Positions 24,746-33,391 of a stretch of 64,000 nt of DNA are shown one piece after another (position 1 is the stretch's first letter; each line of letters opens with the position of its first letter). The stretch comes from Streptomyces sp. WM6386. Lineage in GTDB: Bacteria; Actinomycetota; Actinomycetes; Streptomycetales; Streptomycetaceae. Under the pieces are notes generated by a model. That model did not search any database and had not been told where the DNA came from. It worked only from the letters and a program-made list of their open reading frames with translations. The translations under genes and the position numbers were made by a program. The stretch is taken from positions 1-64,000 of the forward strand of contig NZ_JXTE01000052.1 in assembly GCF_000972385.1 (NCBI RefSeq), written 5' to 3'.

Positions 24746-26971
24746 TCAGACCCGTACGAGCTCCCGGTCCTCGTCCTTCTTGTCGTCGTCCTTCTTGTCG
24801 TCGTCCAGGCTGCGCAGCCCCTCGCCCTCGACGTCCACGTTGGGCAGGGCGCGGTCCAGCCACTTCGGCAGCCACCAGGCCTTCTTGCCGAGCAGCGCGA
24901 GGACCGCCGGGACGATCGCCATGCGGACCACGAACGCGTCGAAGAAGACGGCGATCGCGAGGCCGAAGCCGATCATCTTGATCATCGACTCGCTGGAGCT
25001 GATGAAGCCGCCGAAGACGGCCATCATGATGATCGCGGCGGCGACCACGACCCGGGAGCTGTGCCGGAAGCCGGTCACGATGGCCTGGCTCGGGCTCTCG
25101 CCGTGGACGTAGGCCTCCCGTATCCGGGTCACGAGGAACACCTCGTAGTCCATCGCGAGACCGAAGACCACGCCGACCATGAATATCGGCATCATCGACA
25201 TGATCGGCCCGGTCTCCTCGACACCGATCAGGCCGCTCAGCCAGCCCCACTGGAAGACCGCGACCACGGCGCCGAGCGCGGCGAGCACGCTGAGCAGGAA
25301 GCCGAGGGCCGCCTTCAGCGGGACCAGGATCGAGCGGAAGACCACGATCAGGAGGAGGAAGGCGAGGCCCACCACCAGGCCCAGATACGGGACCAGGGCG
25401 TCGTTGAGCTTCTGCGAGAAGTCGATGTTCATCGCGGTGGTGCCGGTGACCAGGACGTTCGCGTCGGTGTCGGCCTTGACGTCGGCGCCCTGGTCGCGGA
25501 TGGCGTGGACCAGGTCCTCGGTCTGGGTCGAGGACGGCTTGGAGTCCGGGATCACGGTGATCATCGCGGTGTCGCCGGCCTTGTTGAACGTCGCCGGGGT
25601 GACCGTCACGACGTCCTTGAGGTCCTTGATGCCGTCGGCGACCGTGGTGGCCGCGGCCTTCGGGTCGTCGCTGTTCCTGGCGTCGACCACGATCATCAGG
25701 GGGCCGTTGAAGCCGGGACCGAAGCCCTCCGACAGCAGGTCGTAGGCGCGGCGCTGGGTCGTGGACGTCGGCTGGGAGCCGTCGTCGGGCAGGCCCAGTT
25801 CCAGCTGGGTGGCCGGGACGGCGATCGCGCCGAGGCCGAGCACGCCGAGCAGCAGCACGGCGGCCGGGCGGCGGATGACGAAGCTGGCCCAGCGGACGCC
25901 GAGGGCGGGCTTGGTCTGCCCCTCAGGAGCCTTGGTCTTGTTCGCCTTGCGCTTCTCGCCCGCCGGACGGACCTTCCGGCCCGCGTATCCGAGGAGCGCC
26001 GGGACCATGGTGAGCGCGATGAGGACGGCGACCACGACCGTGCCGGCGGCCGCGAGGCCCATCTTGGTGAGCATCGGGACGTTGACGACCGCGAGGCCCG
26101 CCAGGGCGATCACGACGGTGAGTCCGGCGAAGACGACGGCCGAGCCGGCGGTGCCGGTGGCCCGTCCCGCCGCTTCCTCGCGGTCGCGGCCCTCGGCCAG
26201 TTCGCCGCGGTAGCGGGAGACGATGAACAGCGCGTAGTCGATGCCGACCGCGAGGCCGATCATCAGCGCGAGCGTGGAGGTGGTGTCGCCGAGGTCGAGC
26301 GCGTTGGCGAGGGCCGTGATGGTGGAGACACCGATGCCGACGCCGATGATCGCCGTCAGCAGCGGCAGTCCGGCCGCGACCAGCGAGCCCAGCGTGATGA
26401 CGAGGACGACCGCGGCGATGGCGATGCCGATGATCTCGCCGGCGGCTCCCGGCTCGGCCGCGGCCTGCAGCGCGTCACCGCCGATGTCGACGGTGAGTCC
26501 GGTGGCGCGGGCCTCGTCCCCGGCCTTCTCCAGGGCGTCCCTGGTCGAGTCCGCCAGTTCCATGCCGGGGGCGTCGTACTTGACCGACGTGTAGGCGACT
26601 GTGCCGTCCTTGCTCACGGCGTTCGTCGTGAACGGGTCGGTGACGGAGACGACCTCGGAGCCGTCGCTCAGTTCCTTGACGGTCTTGGCGACGGTCGCCT
26701 TGTTGGCGGCGTCCGTCATCTTCTCGCCCTCGGGCGCCTTGAAGACGATGCGGCCGGTCCCGCCGTCTGCGCTGGCGCCGGGGAAGCGCTGTTCGAGCAG
26801 GTCGAAGGCCTTCTGCGCCTCGGTCCCCGGTATGGAGAAGGAGGTGGATCCGGCACTGGGGGCGCTTGCCGCGCCGACACCCGCGAGCGTCAGCAGGGCG
26901 ACCCATATCAGGGCGACGAAATGCCGTCGCCGGAAGGCGAGCCGGCCGAGTTTGTAGAGGAACGTGGCCAC
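24746..26971 (-). CDS. MMPL-family RND transporter
   Basis: A 741-residue integral membrane protein of the RND superfamily, MMPL/YdfJ type, usually exporting lipids or drugs by proton motive force. It has two repeats, each with one helix, a large extracytoplasmic domain (about 40-170 and 380-500) and five further helices. Conserved RND stretches include LMIGLAVGIDYALFIVSRYRGEL in repeat 1 and MPIFMVGVVFGLAMDYEVFLVTRIREAY in repeat 2, carrying the Asp/Tyr proton-relay pair (GxxxDYxxF/L). The C-terminal tail is highly charged (LDDDKKDDDKKDEDREL). The start is GTG at 26971. A TetR regulator lies 125 bp upstream on the same strand, so it is probably a drug- or metabolite-inducible efflux unit. 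Confidence 0.93.
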   Translation of the reverse strand: MATFLYKLGRLAFRRRHFVALIWVALLTLAGVGAASAPSAGSTSFSIPGTEAQKAFDLLEQRFPGASADGGTGRIVFKAPEGEKMTDAANKATVAKTVKELSDGSEVVSVTDPFTTNAVSKDGTVAYTSVKYDAPGMELADSTRDALEKAGDEARATGLTVDIGGDALQAAAEPGAAGEIIGIAIAAVVLVITLGSLVAAGLPLLTAIIGVGIGVSTITALANALDLGDTTSTLALMIGLAVGIDYALFIVSRYRGELAEGRDREEAAGRATGTAGSAVVFAGLTVVIALAGLAVVNVPMLTKMGLAAAGTVVVAVLIALTMVPALLGYAGRKVRPAGEKRKANKTKAPEGQTKPALGVRWASFVIRRPAAVLLLGVLGLGAIAVPATQLELGLPDDGSQPTSTTQRRAYDLLSEGFGPGFNGPLMIVVDARNSDDPKAAATTVADGIKDLKDVVTVTPATFNKAGDTAMITVIPDSKPSSTQTEDLVHAIRDQGADVKADTDANVLVTGTTAMNIDFSQKLNDALVPYLGLVVGLAFLLLIVVFRSILVPLKAALGFLLSVLAALGAVVAVFQWGWLSGLIGVEETGPIMSMMPIFMVGVVFGLAMDYEVFLVTRIREAYVHGESPSQAIVTGFRHSSRVVVAAAIIMMAVFGGFISSSESMIKMIGFGLAIAVFFDAFVVRMAIVPAVLALLGKKAWWLPKWLDRALPNVDVEGEGLRSLDDDKKDDDKKDEDRELVRV

Positions 26972-27096
26972 GTGGGCGTACTCCCGGTCAGGTCGTTGGG
27001 GCGGTGCAGGGAAGGGGTGATCGACCCGATGGGGACATGGGTGATCGTCCCGACGACTTGAGCGGTGACGTCAGGTGGTGACTACGGGGAGAGGAC

Positions 27097-27696
27097 TCAG
27101 GGGGTGGGCACGCCGAGGGCAGGGAGGACCACGGCGTCGATGTACGAGGTGAGGAAGGCCTGGGTGGGAGGCAGCTGGTCGATCATCGTGCGGGTCGCGA
27201 ACGCTCCGACCAGCATGTGGACGATGTAGTCCAGCGCCGGGCAGTCGGCGCGGACCTCGCCGCGGTCGACCGAACGCTGCATGACCTTCTTGAACTCGCC
27301 CATCTCGGGTTCGACGAGGAGTTCCCTGAAGGCCTGCATCAGGTCCGGATTTCCGTGCACGGCCATGGCCAGGGCCCGCATCAGGTCGGAGTTGCGCTCC
27401 ATGGTGCAGTCGTCCTCGCGGGTGACGAGGGTCAGGAGGTCGCCCCGCAGGGACCCGGTGTCCACGTCGGCGGTGCCGCCCGGCTTCTGGCTCCGCATGG
27501 CCCTCACGACCAGCTCGGGCTTGCCGCCCCACTGACGGTAGAGCGTCGCCTTGCTGGACTTGGTGCGGGCCGCCACGGCGTCCATGGTGAGGGCGTCGTA
27601 GCCGACTTCGCGGAGCAGTTCGAGCACGGCCGCGTACAACTCGGCCTCGCGCTCCGGGGTGATCCGACTGCGACGCACCGTCGCGATCTCAGTCAT
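27097..27696 (-). CDS. TetR-family transcriptional regulator of the MMPL exporter
   Basis: The 199-residue repressor has an N-terminal helix-turn-helix (about 15-60): RITPEREAELYAAVLELLRE, GYDALTMDAVAARTKSSKATLYRQWGGKPEL, followed by a ligand-binding C-terminal half typical of TetR_C_11-like proteins (DDCTMERNSDLMRALAMAVHGNPDLM). The start at 27696 is chosen by the HTH position; the longer frame to 27822 crosses the palindromic operator. It lies upstream of the MMPL gene in the same direction and divergent from the tricorn protease gene. Autoregulation through the palindromes at 27728-27778 is likely. Confidence 0.9.
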   Translation of the reverse strand: MTEIATVRRSRITPEREAELYAAVLELLREVGYDALTMDAVAARTKSSKATLYRQWGGKPELVVRAMRSQKPGGTADVDTGSLRGDLLTLVTREDDCTMERNSDLMRALAMAVHGNPDLMQAFRELLVEPEMGEFKKVMQRSVDRGEVRADCPALDYIVHMLVGAFATRTMIDQLPPTQAFLTSYIDAVVLPALGVPTP

Positions 27697-27727
27697 GATT
27701 CCCGCCGCCTCCTCCGAACGACACGGT

Positions 27728-27778
27728 TTCGTACATGACGAATGTAGCGCATCCCCATTCGAAACGAAACCGTTTCGT
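27728..27778. promoter_or_regulatory. Twin palindromic operators between TetR gene and tricorn gene
   Basis: ACGAAAC-C-GTTTCGT (27764-27778) is a perfect 7-bp inverted repeat about one central base. TTCGT-ACATG-ACGAA (27728-27742) is a second, looser repeat with the same half-site sequence. Both lie 32-82 bp upstream of the tetR start and 83-133 bp upstream of the tricorn start. The form and place are those of TetR operators; control of the tricorn gene as well is possible. Confidence 0.75.
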
Positions 27779-27860
27779 ACGTGTCGTGGCTCACGCTGGA
27801 TCGAGCCTCGACCATTTTTCATAAGTTGCTCCGGTCCATCCCCCGGAAAAGCATGGGGAG

Positions 27861-30800
27861 GTGAGCTATCTGCGCCTGCCGCATCTGAGCGGCGACCTCC
27901 TGTGCTTCGTGGCCGAGGACGACCTCTGGCTGGCCCCTCTCGACGGAAAGGGACGCGCCTGGCGTCTCACCGTCGACCGCACCAAGGTGGGCCACCCCCG
28001 TTTCTCACCCGACGGCCGCCACCTCGCCTACACGAGTTGGCGGAGCCTGGTCCCGGAGATCCATCTGGTGGACGTGGAGGGCGGCCCGGGCAGACGGCTG
28101 ACGTACTGGGGCTCGGCGGACACCCAGGTCTGTGGATGGACACCCCCCGACGGGGACAAGGGTGCCCAGATCCTGGCCGTCGCCTCCCACGGCGAGCCCT
28201 TCTCCTACTTCACCTGGGCCTACAAGGTCCCCACCGACGGCGACCCCGGCCGCAAGCTCCCCTGGGGCCCGGTCTCCGACCTCCAGGTGGCCGACCTCGA
28301 AGGGGAGCGCAGAACCCTCCTGCTCACCGGCACCCCGCCGCACGAACCGGCCGCCTGGAAGCGCTACCGGGGCGGGGCCACCGGAAGGCTGTGGCTGCAC
28401 GGCCACCGCCTCCTCGAAGGCCTGGAGGGCCACCTCCACTCCCCCATGTTCGTCGGCGACCGCATCGCCTTCCTCTCCGACCACGAGGGCGTCGGCAACC
28501 TCTACTCCTGCGCCCACGACGGCTCCGACCTGCGCCGCCACACCGACCACGACGCCTTCTACGCCCGGCACGCGGCGAGCGACGGCACCCGGGTGGTGTA
28601 CCAGTGCGCGGGCGACCTGTGGATCGTGGACGATCTCGCCGGCGAGCCGCGGAAACTCGACGTACGACTGAGCGGGCCACGCACGGGACGGCGTACGTAC
28701 CAGGTGCCGGCCGCCCAGCACGTGGACGGCGCCTCGGTCGACGAGACCGGCCGCGCGAGCGCCGTCGTCGTCCGCGGCAGCCTGTACTGGCTGACCCACC
28801 GCGACGGTCCCGCCCGCACCATCACCGACACTCCGGGCGTACGGGTCCGGCTCCCGGAGATGCTCGGCTCGGTCGGCCAGGTCGCCTATGTGACGGACGC
28901 GGAGGGCGAGGACGCGGTGGAGATCGCCTACCTCCCCCGGGCGACGGGCGACCGCGCCCCCCGGCGGCTGGCCTCCGGCGAGCTGGGCCGGGTCCTGGAG
29001 ATGGTCGCCGACCCCCAGGGCGAGCGCCTGGCCATCGCCTCCCACGACGGCCGCCTCCTCCTCATCACCGTGACCGATGCTGCAGAGGAGGCGGGCACGG
29101 AGGACTCGGGCGGCGAGGTCACGGAACTGATCCACTCGACCAACGGCCCGGTCCGCGACCTCGCCTTCTCCCCGGACGGGGCATGGCTGACGTGGTCGCA
29201 CCCGGGCATCGGCAGGTCGCTGCGCCAGATCAAGATGGCCCGCATCTCCCCGAAGGCAGGGGCGGCCCCCCTGATCGTCGACGTCACCAACGGCCGCTTC
29301 GAGGACGAGAACCCGGTGTTCACGAGGGACGGCCGCTATCTGGCGTTCCTCTCCTGGCGAGGCTTCGACCCGGTCTACGACGTCCACACCGGTGACCTGT
29401 CCTTCCCGCTCGGCTGCCGCCCGTACCTGGTCCCCCTGTCCTCGGCGACCCCCTCCCCGTTCGCACTGACCCCCGAGGGCCGCCCGGCGGCCGGCGGCCT
29501 GGACCCGGCGGAGGACGAACCGGAGGACGGCAGCACGGTCACGGTCGAGGTGGAGGGCCTGGAGAGCCGCGTGACCCCCTTCCCGGTCACCGCCTCGAAG
29601 TACTCGGCGCTGTATCCGGTGGCGGGCGGCGGACTGGTCTGGCTGCGCTGGCCGATCTCGGGGGCGCTCGGCGAGACCTTCGCGAACCCCGACGACACGA
29701 CCGGCCGCCCCACCCTCGAATACTTCAACATCACCAAGGCGAAGAAGTCCGAACTGATCGAGCACCTCGACTGGTTCGCGGTGAGCGGCGACGGCTCCCG
29801 CCTGGTCGTCGTCGACGAGGGCGAGCTGCGCGCGGTCCCCGCCACCGAGTCCGGCGACAGCGACTCCACCGTCTGGATCGACGCCCGCCGCATCCTGCAC
29901 GAGGTCGACCCGGGGGCGGAGTGGCGCCAGTCCTACGAGGAGGCGGGCCGGCTGATCCGCGCGTACTTCTGGGAGCCGGAGATGTGCGGCATCGACTGGG
30001 ACGAGGTGCTGGCGCAGTACCGCCCCCTGGTCGACCGGGTCTCGACCCCGGACGAGTTCGCGGATCTGCTCCGCGAGGTCCTGGGCGAACTGGGCACCTC
30101 CCACGCCTACGTGACGGCGGCCCGCCGCAACGAGGGCCCACCCCACTACCAGCGCCGACAAGGCCTGCTGGGCGCCAACTTCGTACACCGGGAAGCCGGT
30201 TGGACGGTGAAACGCATCCTCCCCGGCGACTCCTCCGACTCCAAGGCCCGCTCCCCGCTGGCCGGCACCGGCATCCGCGAGGGCGCGGTCCTGACCCATG
30301 TGGACGGCCGCCCGGTGGACGCGGTGACGGGCCCCTATCCGCTGCTGGCGGGCGCGGGCGGTACGACGGTGGAGCTGACGTTCGCCCGACCCGTCGCCCA
30401 CCACCACCCTTCCAAGGAAGGCCCTTCGGGCCCCTCTGACTCGGCCGAGGGCGAGGGCCGGGCGAGACGGGTGGCGGTGGTCCCCCTCACCGACGAAAGG
30501 CCTCTGCGCTACCAGGACTGGGTGGCCAAACGCCGCGAGGTGGTCCGGGAGTTGAGCGGCGGCCGCTGCGGCTATCTCCACATCCCCGACATGGGCGGCT
30601 CGGGCTGGGCCCAGTTCAACCGCGACCTGCGCATGGAGGTCTCCCGCCCCGCCCTCATCGTCGACGTACGCGGCAACGCGGGCGGCCACATCAGCGAACT
30701 GGTCGTGGAGAAACTCACCCGCACGATCCTCGGCTGGGACCTGACGAGAAACGCCCAGCCGGTGTCGTACGCGTCGAACGCCCCGAGAGGCCCGGTGGTG

Positions 30801-31196
30801 GCACTGGCCGACGAGGCGACCTCCTCGGACGGCGACATGATCACGGCGGCCTTCAAGCTGCTGAAGCTCGGCCCGGTGGTGGGCCAACGCACCTGGGGCG
30901 GCGTCGTCGGCATGACCGGCCGCCACTCCCTGGGCGACGGCACGGTGATCACGGTGCCGATGAACGCGGCGTGGTTCGACGCGTACGGCTGGACGGTGGA
31001 AAACCGGGGCGTGACCCCGGACCTGGAGGTCCTGCGGACCCCCTTGGACTGGGCGGAGGGCAGACACGTACAGCTCGACGACGCGGTGCAGCTGGCAGTC
31101 GACCTGCTGACGACAACACCCCCGGCAACCCCACCGGACTACGCGAACGTACCGGATCGTTCACGACCCGAACTGCCGCCGCGGGAATCGGCCTAG
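27861..31196 (+). CDS. Tricorn protease homologue
   Basis: The 1111-residue protein matches tricorn, the large hexameric protease that trims proteasome products to short peptides. Order: six- and seven-bladed beta-propeller regions (about 1-650; blades such as HPRFSPDGRHLAYTSWRS and LAFSPDGAWLTWSHPG), a helical C1 part, a PDZ domain (about 770-870) and the S41 serine peptidase C2. Catalytic residues align with Thermoplasma Ser745/His746/Ser965/Glu1023: Ser747-His748 in LGTSHAYV, Ser989 in DEATSSDGDM and Glu1047 in VENRGVTPD. No signal peptide. The GTG start at 27861 abuts a GGGGAG tract, which is too close for a normal ribosome site. Streptomycetes carry a proteasome, so it may work downstream of it. 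Confidence 0.93.
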   Translation: MSYLRLPHLSGDLLCFVAEDDLWLAPLDGKGRAWRLTVDRTKVGHPRFSPDGRHLAYTSWRSLVPEIHLVDVEGGPGRRLTYWGSADTQVCGWTPPDGDKGAQILAVASHGEPFSYFTWAYKVPTDGDPGRKLPWGPVSDLQVADLEGERRTLLLTGTPPHEPAAWKRYRGGATGRLWLHGHRLLEGLEGHLHSPMFVGDRIAFLSDHEGVGNLYSCAHDGSDLRRHTDHDAFYARHAASDGTRVVYQCAGDLWIVDDLAGEPRKLDVRLSGPRTGRRTYQVPAAQHVDGASVDETGRASAVVVRGSLYWLTHRDGPARTITDTPGVRVRLPEMLGSVGQVAYVTDAEGEDAVEIAYLPRATGDRAPRRLASGELGRVLEMVADPQGERLAIASHDGRLLLITVTDAAEEAGTEDSGGEVTELIHSTNGPVRDLAFSPDGAWLTWSHPGIGRSLRQIKMARISPKAGAAPLIVDVTNGRFEDENPVFTRDGRYLAFLSWRGFDPVYDVHTGDLSFPLGCRPYLVPLSSATPSPFALTPEGRPAAGGLDPAEDEPEDGSTVTVEVEGLESRVTPFPVTASKYSALYPVAGGGLVWLRWPISGALGETFANPDDTTGRPTLEYFNITKAKKSELIEHLDWFAVSGDGSRLVVVDEGELRAVPATESGDSDSTVWIDARRILHEVDPGAEWRQSYEEAGRLIRAYFWEPEMCGIDWDEVLAQYRPLVDRVSTPDEFADLLREVLGELGTSHAYVTAARRNEGPPHYQRRQGLLGANFVHREAGWTVKRILPGDSSDSKARSPLAGTGIREGAVLTHVDGRPVDAVTGPYPLLAGAGGTTVELTFARPVAHHHPSKEGPSGPSDSAEGEGRARRVAVVPLTDERPLRYQDWVAKRREVVRELSGGRCGYLHIPDMGGSGWAQFNRDLRMEVSRPALIVDVRGNAGGHISELVVEKLTRTILGWDLTRNAQPVSYASNAPRGPVVALADEATSSDGDMITAAFKLLKLGPVVGQRTWGGVVGMTGRHSLGDGTVITVPMNAAWFDAYGWTVENRGVTPDLEVLRTPLDWAEGRHVQLDDAVQLAVDLLTTTPPATPPDYANVPDRSRPELPPRESA

Positions 31197-31207
31197 GCGG
31201 CAACGCG

Positions 31208-31244
31208 GACGTGGGGCGCCCCAACACACAGGGCACCCCACGTC
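31208..31244. terminator. Bidirectional hairpin terminator after the tricorn gene
   Basis: GACGTGGGG (31208-31216) pairs with CCCCACGTC (31236-31244), with further CCC/GGG pairing inside. It separates the tricorn stop from the convergent small repeat protein stop at 31270. Confidence 0.8.
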
Positions 31245-31269
31245 AGTCGGTCAAAGCCGAGCGCAGCGG

Positions 31270-31503
31270 CTAAACGTCGTAGTCCTGGTCGAGACGGTCC
31301 CGCTCCTCCTGCTGGAGGCGCTCCATCTCCTCGTCCCGCTGCTTGCCGCGCTCCGGGCCACGCTCCTGGCCGCGCTCCTGGCCACGCTCCGGGCCGCGCT
31401 CCTGGCCACGCTGCTGGCCCTGCTCCTTGGCCTGCTGGGCCTTCTGCTTGGCCTGCTCCTGCCACTGCTCCGACTTGTCCTGGAACTGGTCCTTCATACC
31501 CAT
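31270..31503 (-). CDS. Small charged repeat protein, unknown function
   Basis: The 77-residue protein is entirely hydrophilic. Its first third is Gln/Lys-rich (MKDQFQDKSEQWQEQAKQK), the middle consists of four or five copies of a four-residue unit (GQER / GPER), and the end is acidic (EEMERLQQEERDRLDQDYDV). A continuous helix or coiled coil or full disorder is likely; it looks like a stress-related hydrophilic protein. ATG at 31503 has GGGAGTGA 6 nt upstream. The DNA repeat (12-nt GGGCCGCTCCTG-like unit, about 31340-31410) is probably prone to length variation. Confidence 0.75.
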   Translation of the reverse strand: MGMKDQFQDKSEQWQEQAKQKAQQAKEQGQQRGQERGPERGQERGQERGPERGKQRDEEMERLQQEERDRLDQDYDV

Positions 31504-31592
31504 GTGGGTTCACTCCCGAAGTGGGTGAGGGGATGAGCCCCGAGCTGGGGCCTCGACCAGATTCACACGCCAGGACAGAGCGCGCATTTCGA

Positions 31593-32477
31593 TCAGTTAC
31601 GCCGCGTAGCGCGCGCCTCCTCATCAGCCGCCCCACCTGCACCGACGAGTCCCGAACGGACCCCCGCCAACCGGTCCCCGAACCGCCGCATCTCCCGCTG
31701 CCCGACCGTCCCGATGAGCCCCGGCAGATACCCGCGCACCCCCTGCATCCCGCGCAGCCACCCCTGCCCGTACACATGGCTCGACCGCCGCTCGATGCCG
31801 GCCACGATCCGGTCGACCGCCGGGCCCAGCGGATACGTCTTGTTGGCCGGCCACACCAGCCGCCGCCGCAACTCCCGCATGACGTCGTCCTGATCGGCCC
31901 CGCGCACCATGTCGGTGTCGGTCCACGACAGATACCCGACGCCCACCCGCACGCCCCGGTACCCGACCTCGGCCCGCAGACTGTGCGCGAACGCCTCCAC
32001 GCCGGACTTGGACGCGCAGTACGCGGTCATCATCGGCGCCGGAGTGATGGCGGCCAGCGAGGCGATCTGCAGCAGATACCCCCGGCTCTCCATCAGCACG
32101 GGCAGGAAGGCGCGGGCGGTCACCGCGGACCCGATCAGGTTCACCTCGATCACCCGCCGCCACGCCTCCGGATCGGAGTCGACGAAGGGACCGCCGCTGG
32201 CCACACCGGCGTTGGCCACCACGATGTCGACCTTCCCGAACCGCTCCTTCACCTCGCGCGCCACCCGCGCCATCGCCTCGTCGTCGGTGACATCGGCGTA
32301 CCAGTGACCGCTGTCGGTGTGCAGCCGCTCGCAGACCTGCTTGAGGGCGTCCGGCTCCAGACCGACCAGCGCCACCTTCGCCCCGCGCGCGGACAGCTTG
32401 CGGGCGAGCAGCTCACCGACACCGCGTGCCGCTCCGGTGACGACGGCGACCTGTCCTTCGAGGCTGACCCTGCTCAT
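31593..32477 (-). CDS. Short-chain dehydrogenase/reductase (SDR)
   Basis: The 294-residue oxidoreductase has the NAD(P) motif VTGAARGVGELLARKL (TGxxxGxG) at about 13, NAG in DIVVANAGVASGG, and the catalytic Ser/Tyr/Lys in LQIASLAAI and AYCASKSGVEAF. ATG at 32477 has a strong AAGGAGGG ribosome site and overlaps the hydrolase stop as ATGA. The C-terminal 50 residues (GMQGVRGYLPGLIGTVGQREMRRF) are typical of SDRs linked to monooxygenase clusters. Third gene of the cassette BVMO-hydrolase-SDR, so it may oxidise or reduce the alcohol/ketone intermediates. Confidence 0.93.
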   Translation of the reverse strand: MSRVSLEGQVAVVTGAARGVGELLARKLSARGAKVALVGLEPDALKQVCERLHTDSGHWYADVTDDEAMARVAREVKERFGKVDIVVANAGVASGGPFVDSDPEAWRRVIEVNLIGSAVTARAFLPVLMESRGYLLQIASLAAITPAPMMTAYCASKSGVEAFAHSLRAEVGYRGVRVGVGYLSWTDTDMVRGADQDDVMRELRRRLVWPANKTYPLGPAVDRIVAGIERRSSHVYGQGWLRGMQGVRGYLPGLIGTVGQREMRRFGDRLAGVRSGLVGAGGAADEEARATRRN

Positions 32478-33391
32478 GCACCCTCCTTGATCGTTGCGTA
32501 CGTCGTCACGAGGTCCCGGATCTTCCCGGTGACCAGCTCGGGCGCCTCCACGGGCGTCATGTGCCCGAGCCCGGGCAGCTCGGTGAGCCCGACGCAGCGG
32601 GGCAGCGCCGCCACCAGCGAACGCGCGTGCACGGGCGGCGTCAACCGGTCCGCCGTACCGACGACGACGGCCGTGGGAACGTCCAGGGACCGCACCCCGT
32701 GGTCGAGGTCGAGCAGATCGAGGACGTGCGACCAGGAGTACCGCACCTTGCGGGGGCACGCGTGCACGATCCGCGCGCAGGCCTCGACCATGTGCGGGGC
32801 CGAACCGGGGCCCATCGTCCCGTACTTGAGGATCCGCCGCGCGAGCGGAGTGACCGGCCCGAGCGGTGCCCGCGAGCCGAGGATGTGCTTGGTCAGCCAG
32901 GTCCGCGGTCGTCCGGGCCGCATCGGTACGACGGTCGACTCGGCGACCAGTCGCGAGGAACCGGTGCTGCACAGCAGGACGGCGGCGGCGTGCGCCCGGA
33001 AGGCCGCCCTGTCGGCCGCCGCCATCACCGTCATCCCACCCATGGAGTGACCGGCGATCACGGCCTTCTCGCCGGGTGCGAGAGTCGCCTTCAGTACGGC
33101 TTCGAAGTCGTCGGCGAGGGCATCGGTGCTGCATGCCGGGCTCGCCGGGCTGCGTCCGTGGCCGCGCTGGTCGTAGGCGATGACCCGGTGGTCGACGGCG
33201 AGGTCGCGTATCTGCGCCGCCCAGAAGGCGGTCGAGCAGGTCCAGCCGTGCGCGAGGACGACGGGCGGCGCGTTCTCGGGCCCGTGCACCTCGACGTGCA
33301 GACGTGCGCCGTCGGCGGAGACGGCGGTCAGCTCACGGGCGGGCACGGGTGGGGCGTAGGGCCCGGAGGAGACGTGCAGGAGCCGGCTCAC
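32474..33391 (-). CDS. Alpha/beta hydrolase, probable esterase
   Basis: The 305-residue hydrolase has the oxyanion HG motif VVLAHGWTCSTAFWAAQ, the nucleophile elbow IAGHSMGGMTVM near residue 116, the acidic residue in VVGTADRLTPPVHAR and the His in LPGLGHMTPVEAPE. GTG at 33391 overlaps the monooxygenase stop as GTGA, and its own stop overlaps the SDR start, so the three genes are translationally coupled. In such cassettes the hydrolase cleaves the ester or lactone made by the Baeyer-Villiger enzyme. No signal peptide. Confidence 0.93.
   Translation of the reverse strand: MSRLLHVSSGPYAPPVPARELTAVSADGARLHVEVHGPENAPPVVLAHGWTCSTAFWAAQIRDLAVDHRVIAYDQRGHGRSPASPACSTDALADDFEAVLKATLAPGEKAVIAGHSMGGMTVMAAADRAAFRAHAAAVLLCSTGSSRLVAESTVVPMRPGRPRTWLTKHILGSRAPLGPVTPLARRILKYGTMGPGSAPHMVEACARIVHACPRKVRYSWSHVLDLLDLDHGVRSLDVPTAVVVGTADRLTPPVHARSLVAALPRCVGLTELPGLGHMTPVEAPELVTGKIRDLVTTYATIKEGA

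Noticed and set aside
28005..31067. 1020-residue minus-strand open frame
   Set aside because: It is the antisense shadow of the tricorn gene, whose propeller, PDZ and S41 motifs are clear on the plus strand; high-GC DNA leaves such frames open by chance.
31340..31410. 12-nt direct repeats considered as an iteron or CRISPR
   Set aside because: The repeats are in frame and encode GQER/GPER units of a small protein; no spacers or neighbouring replication gene.
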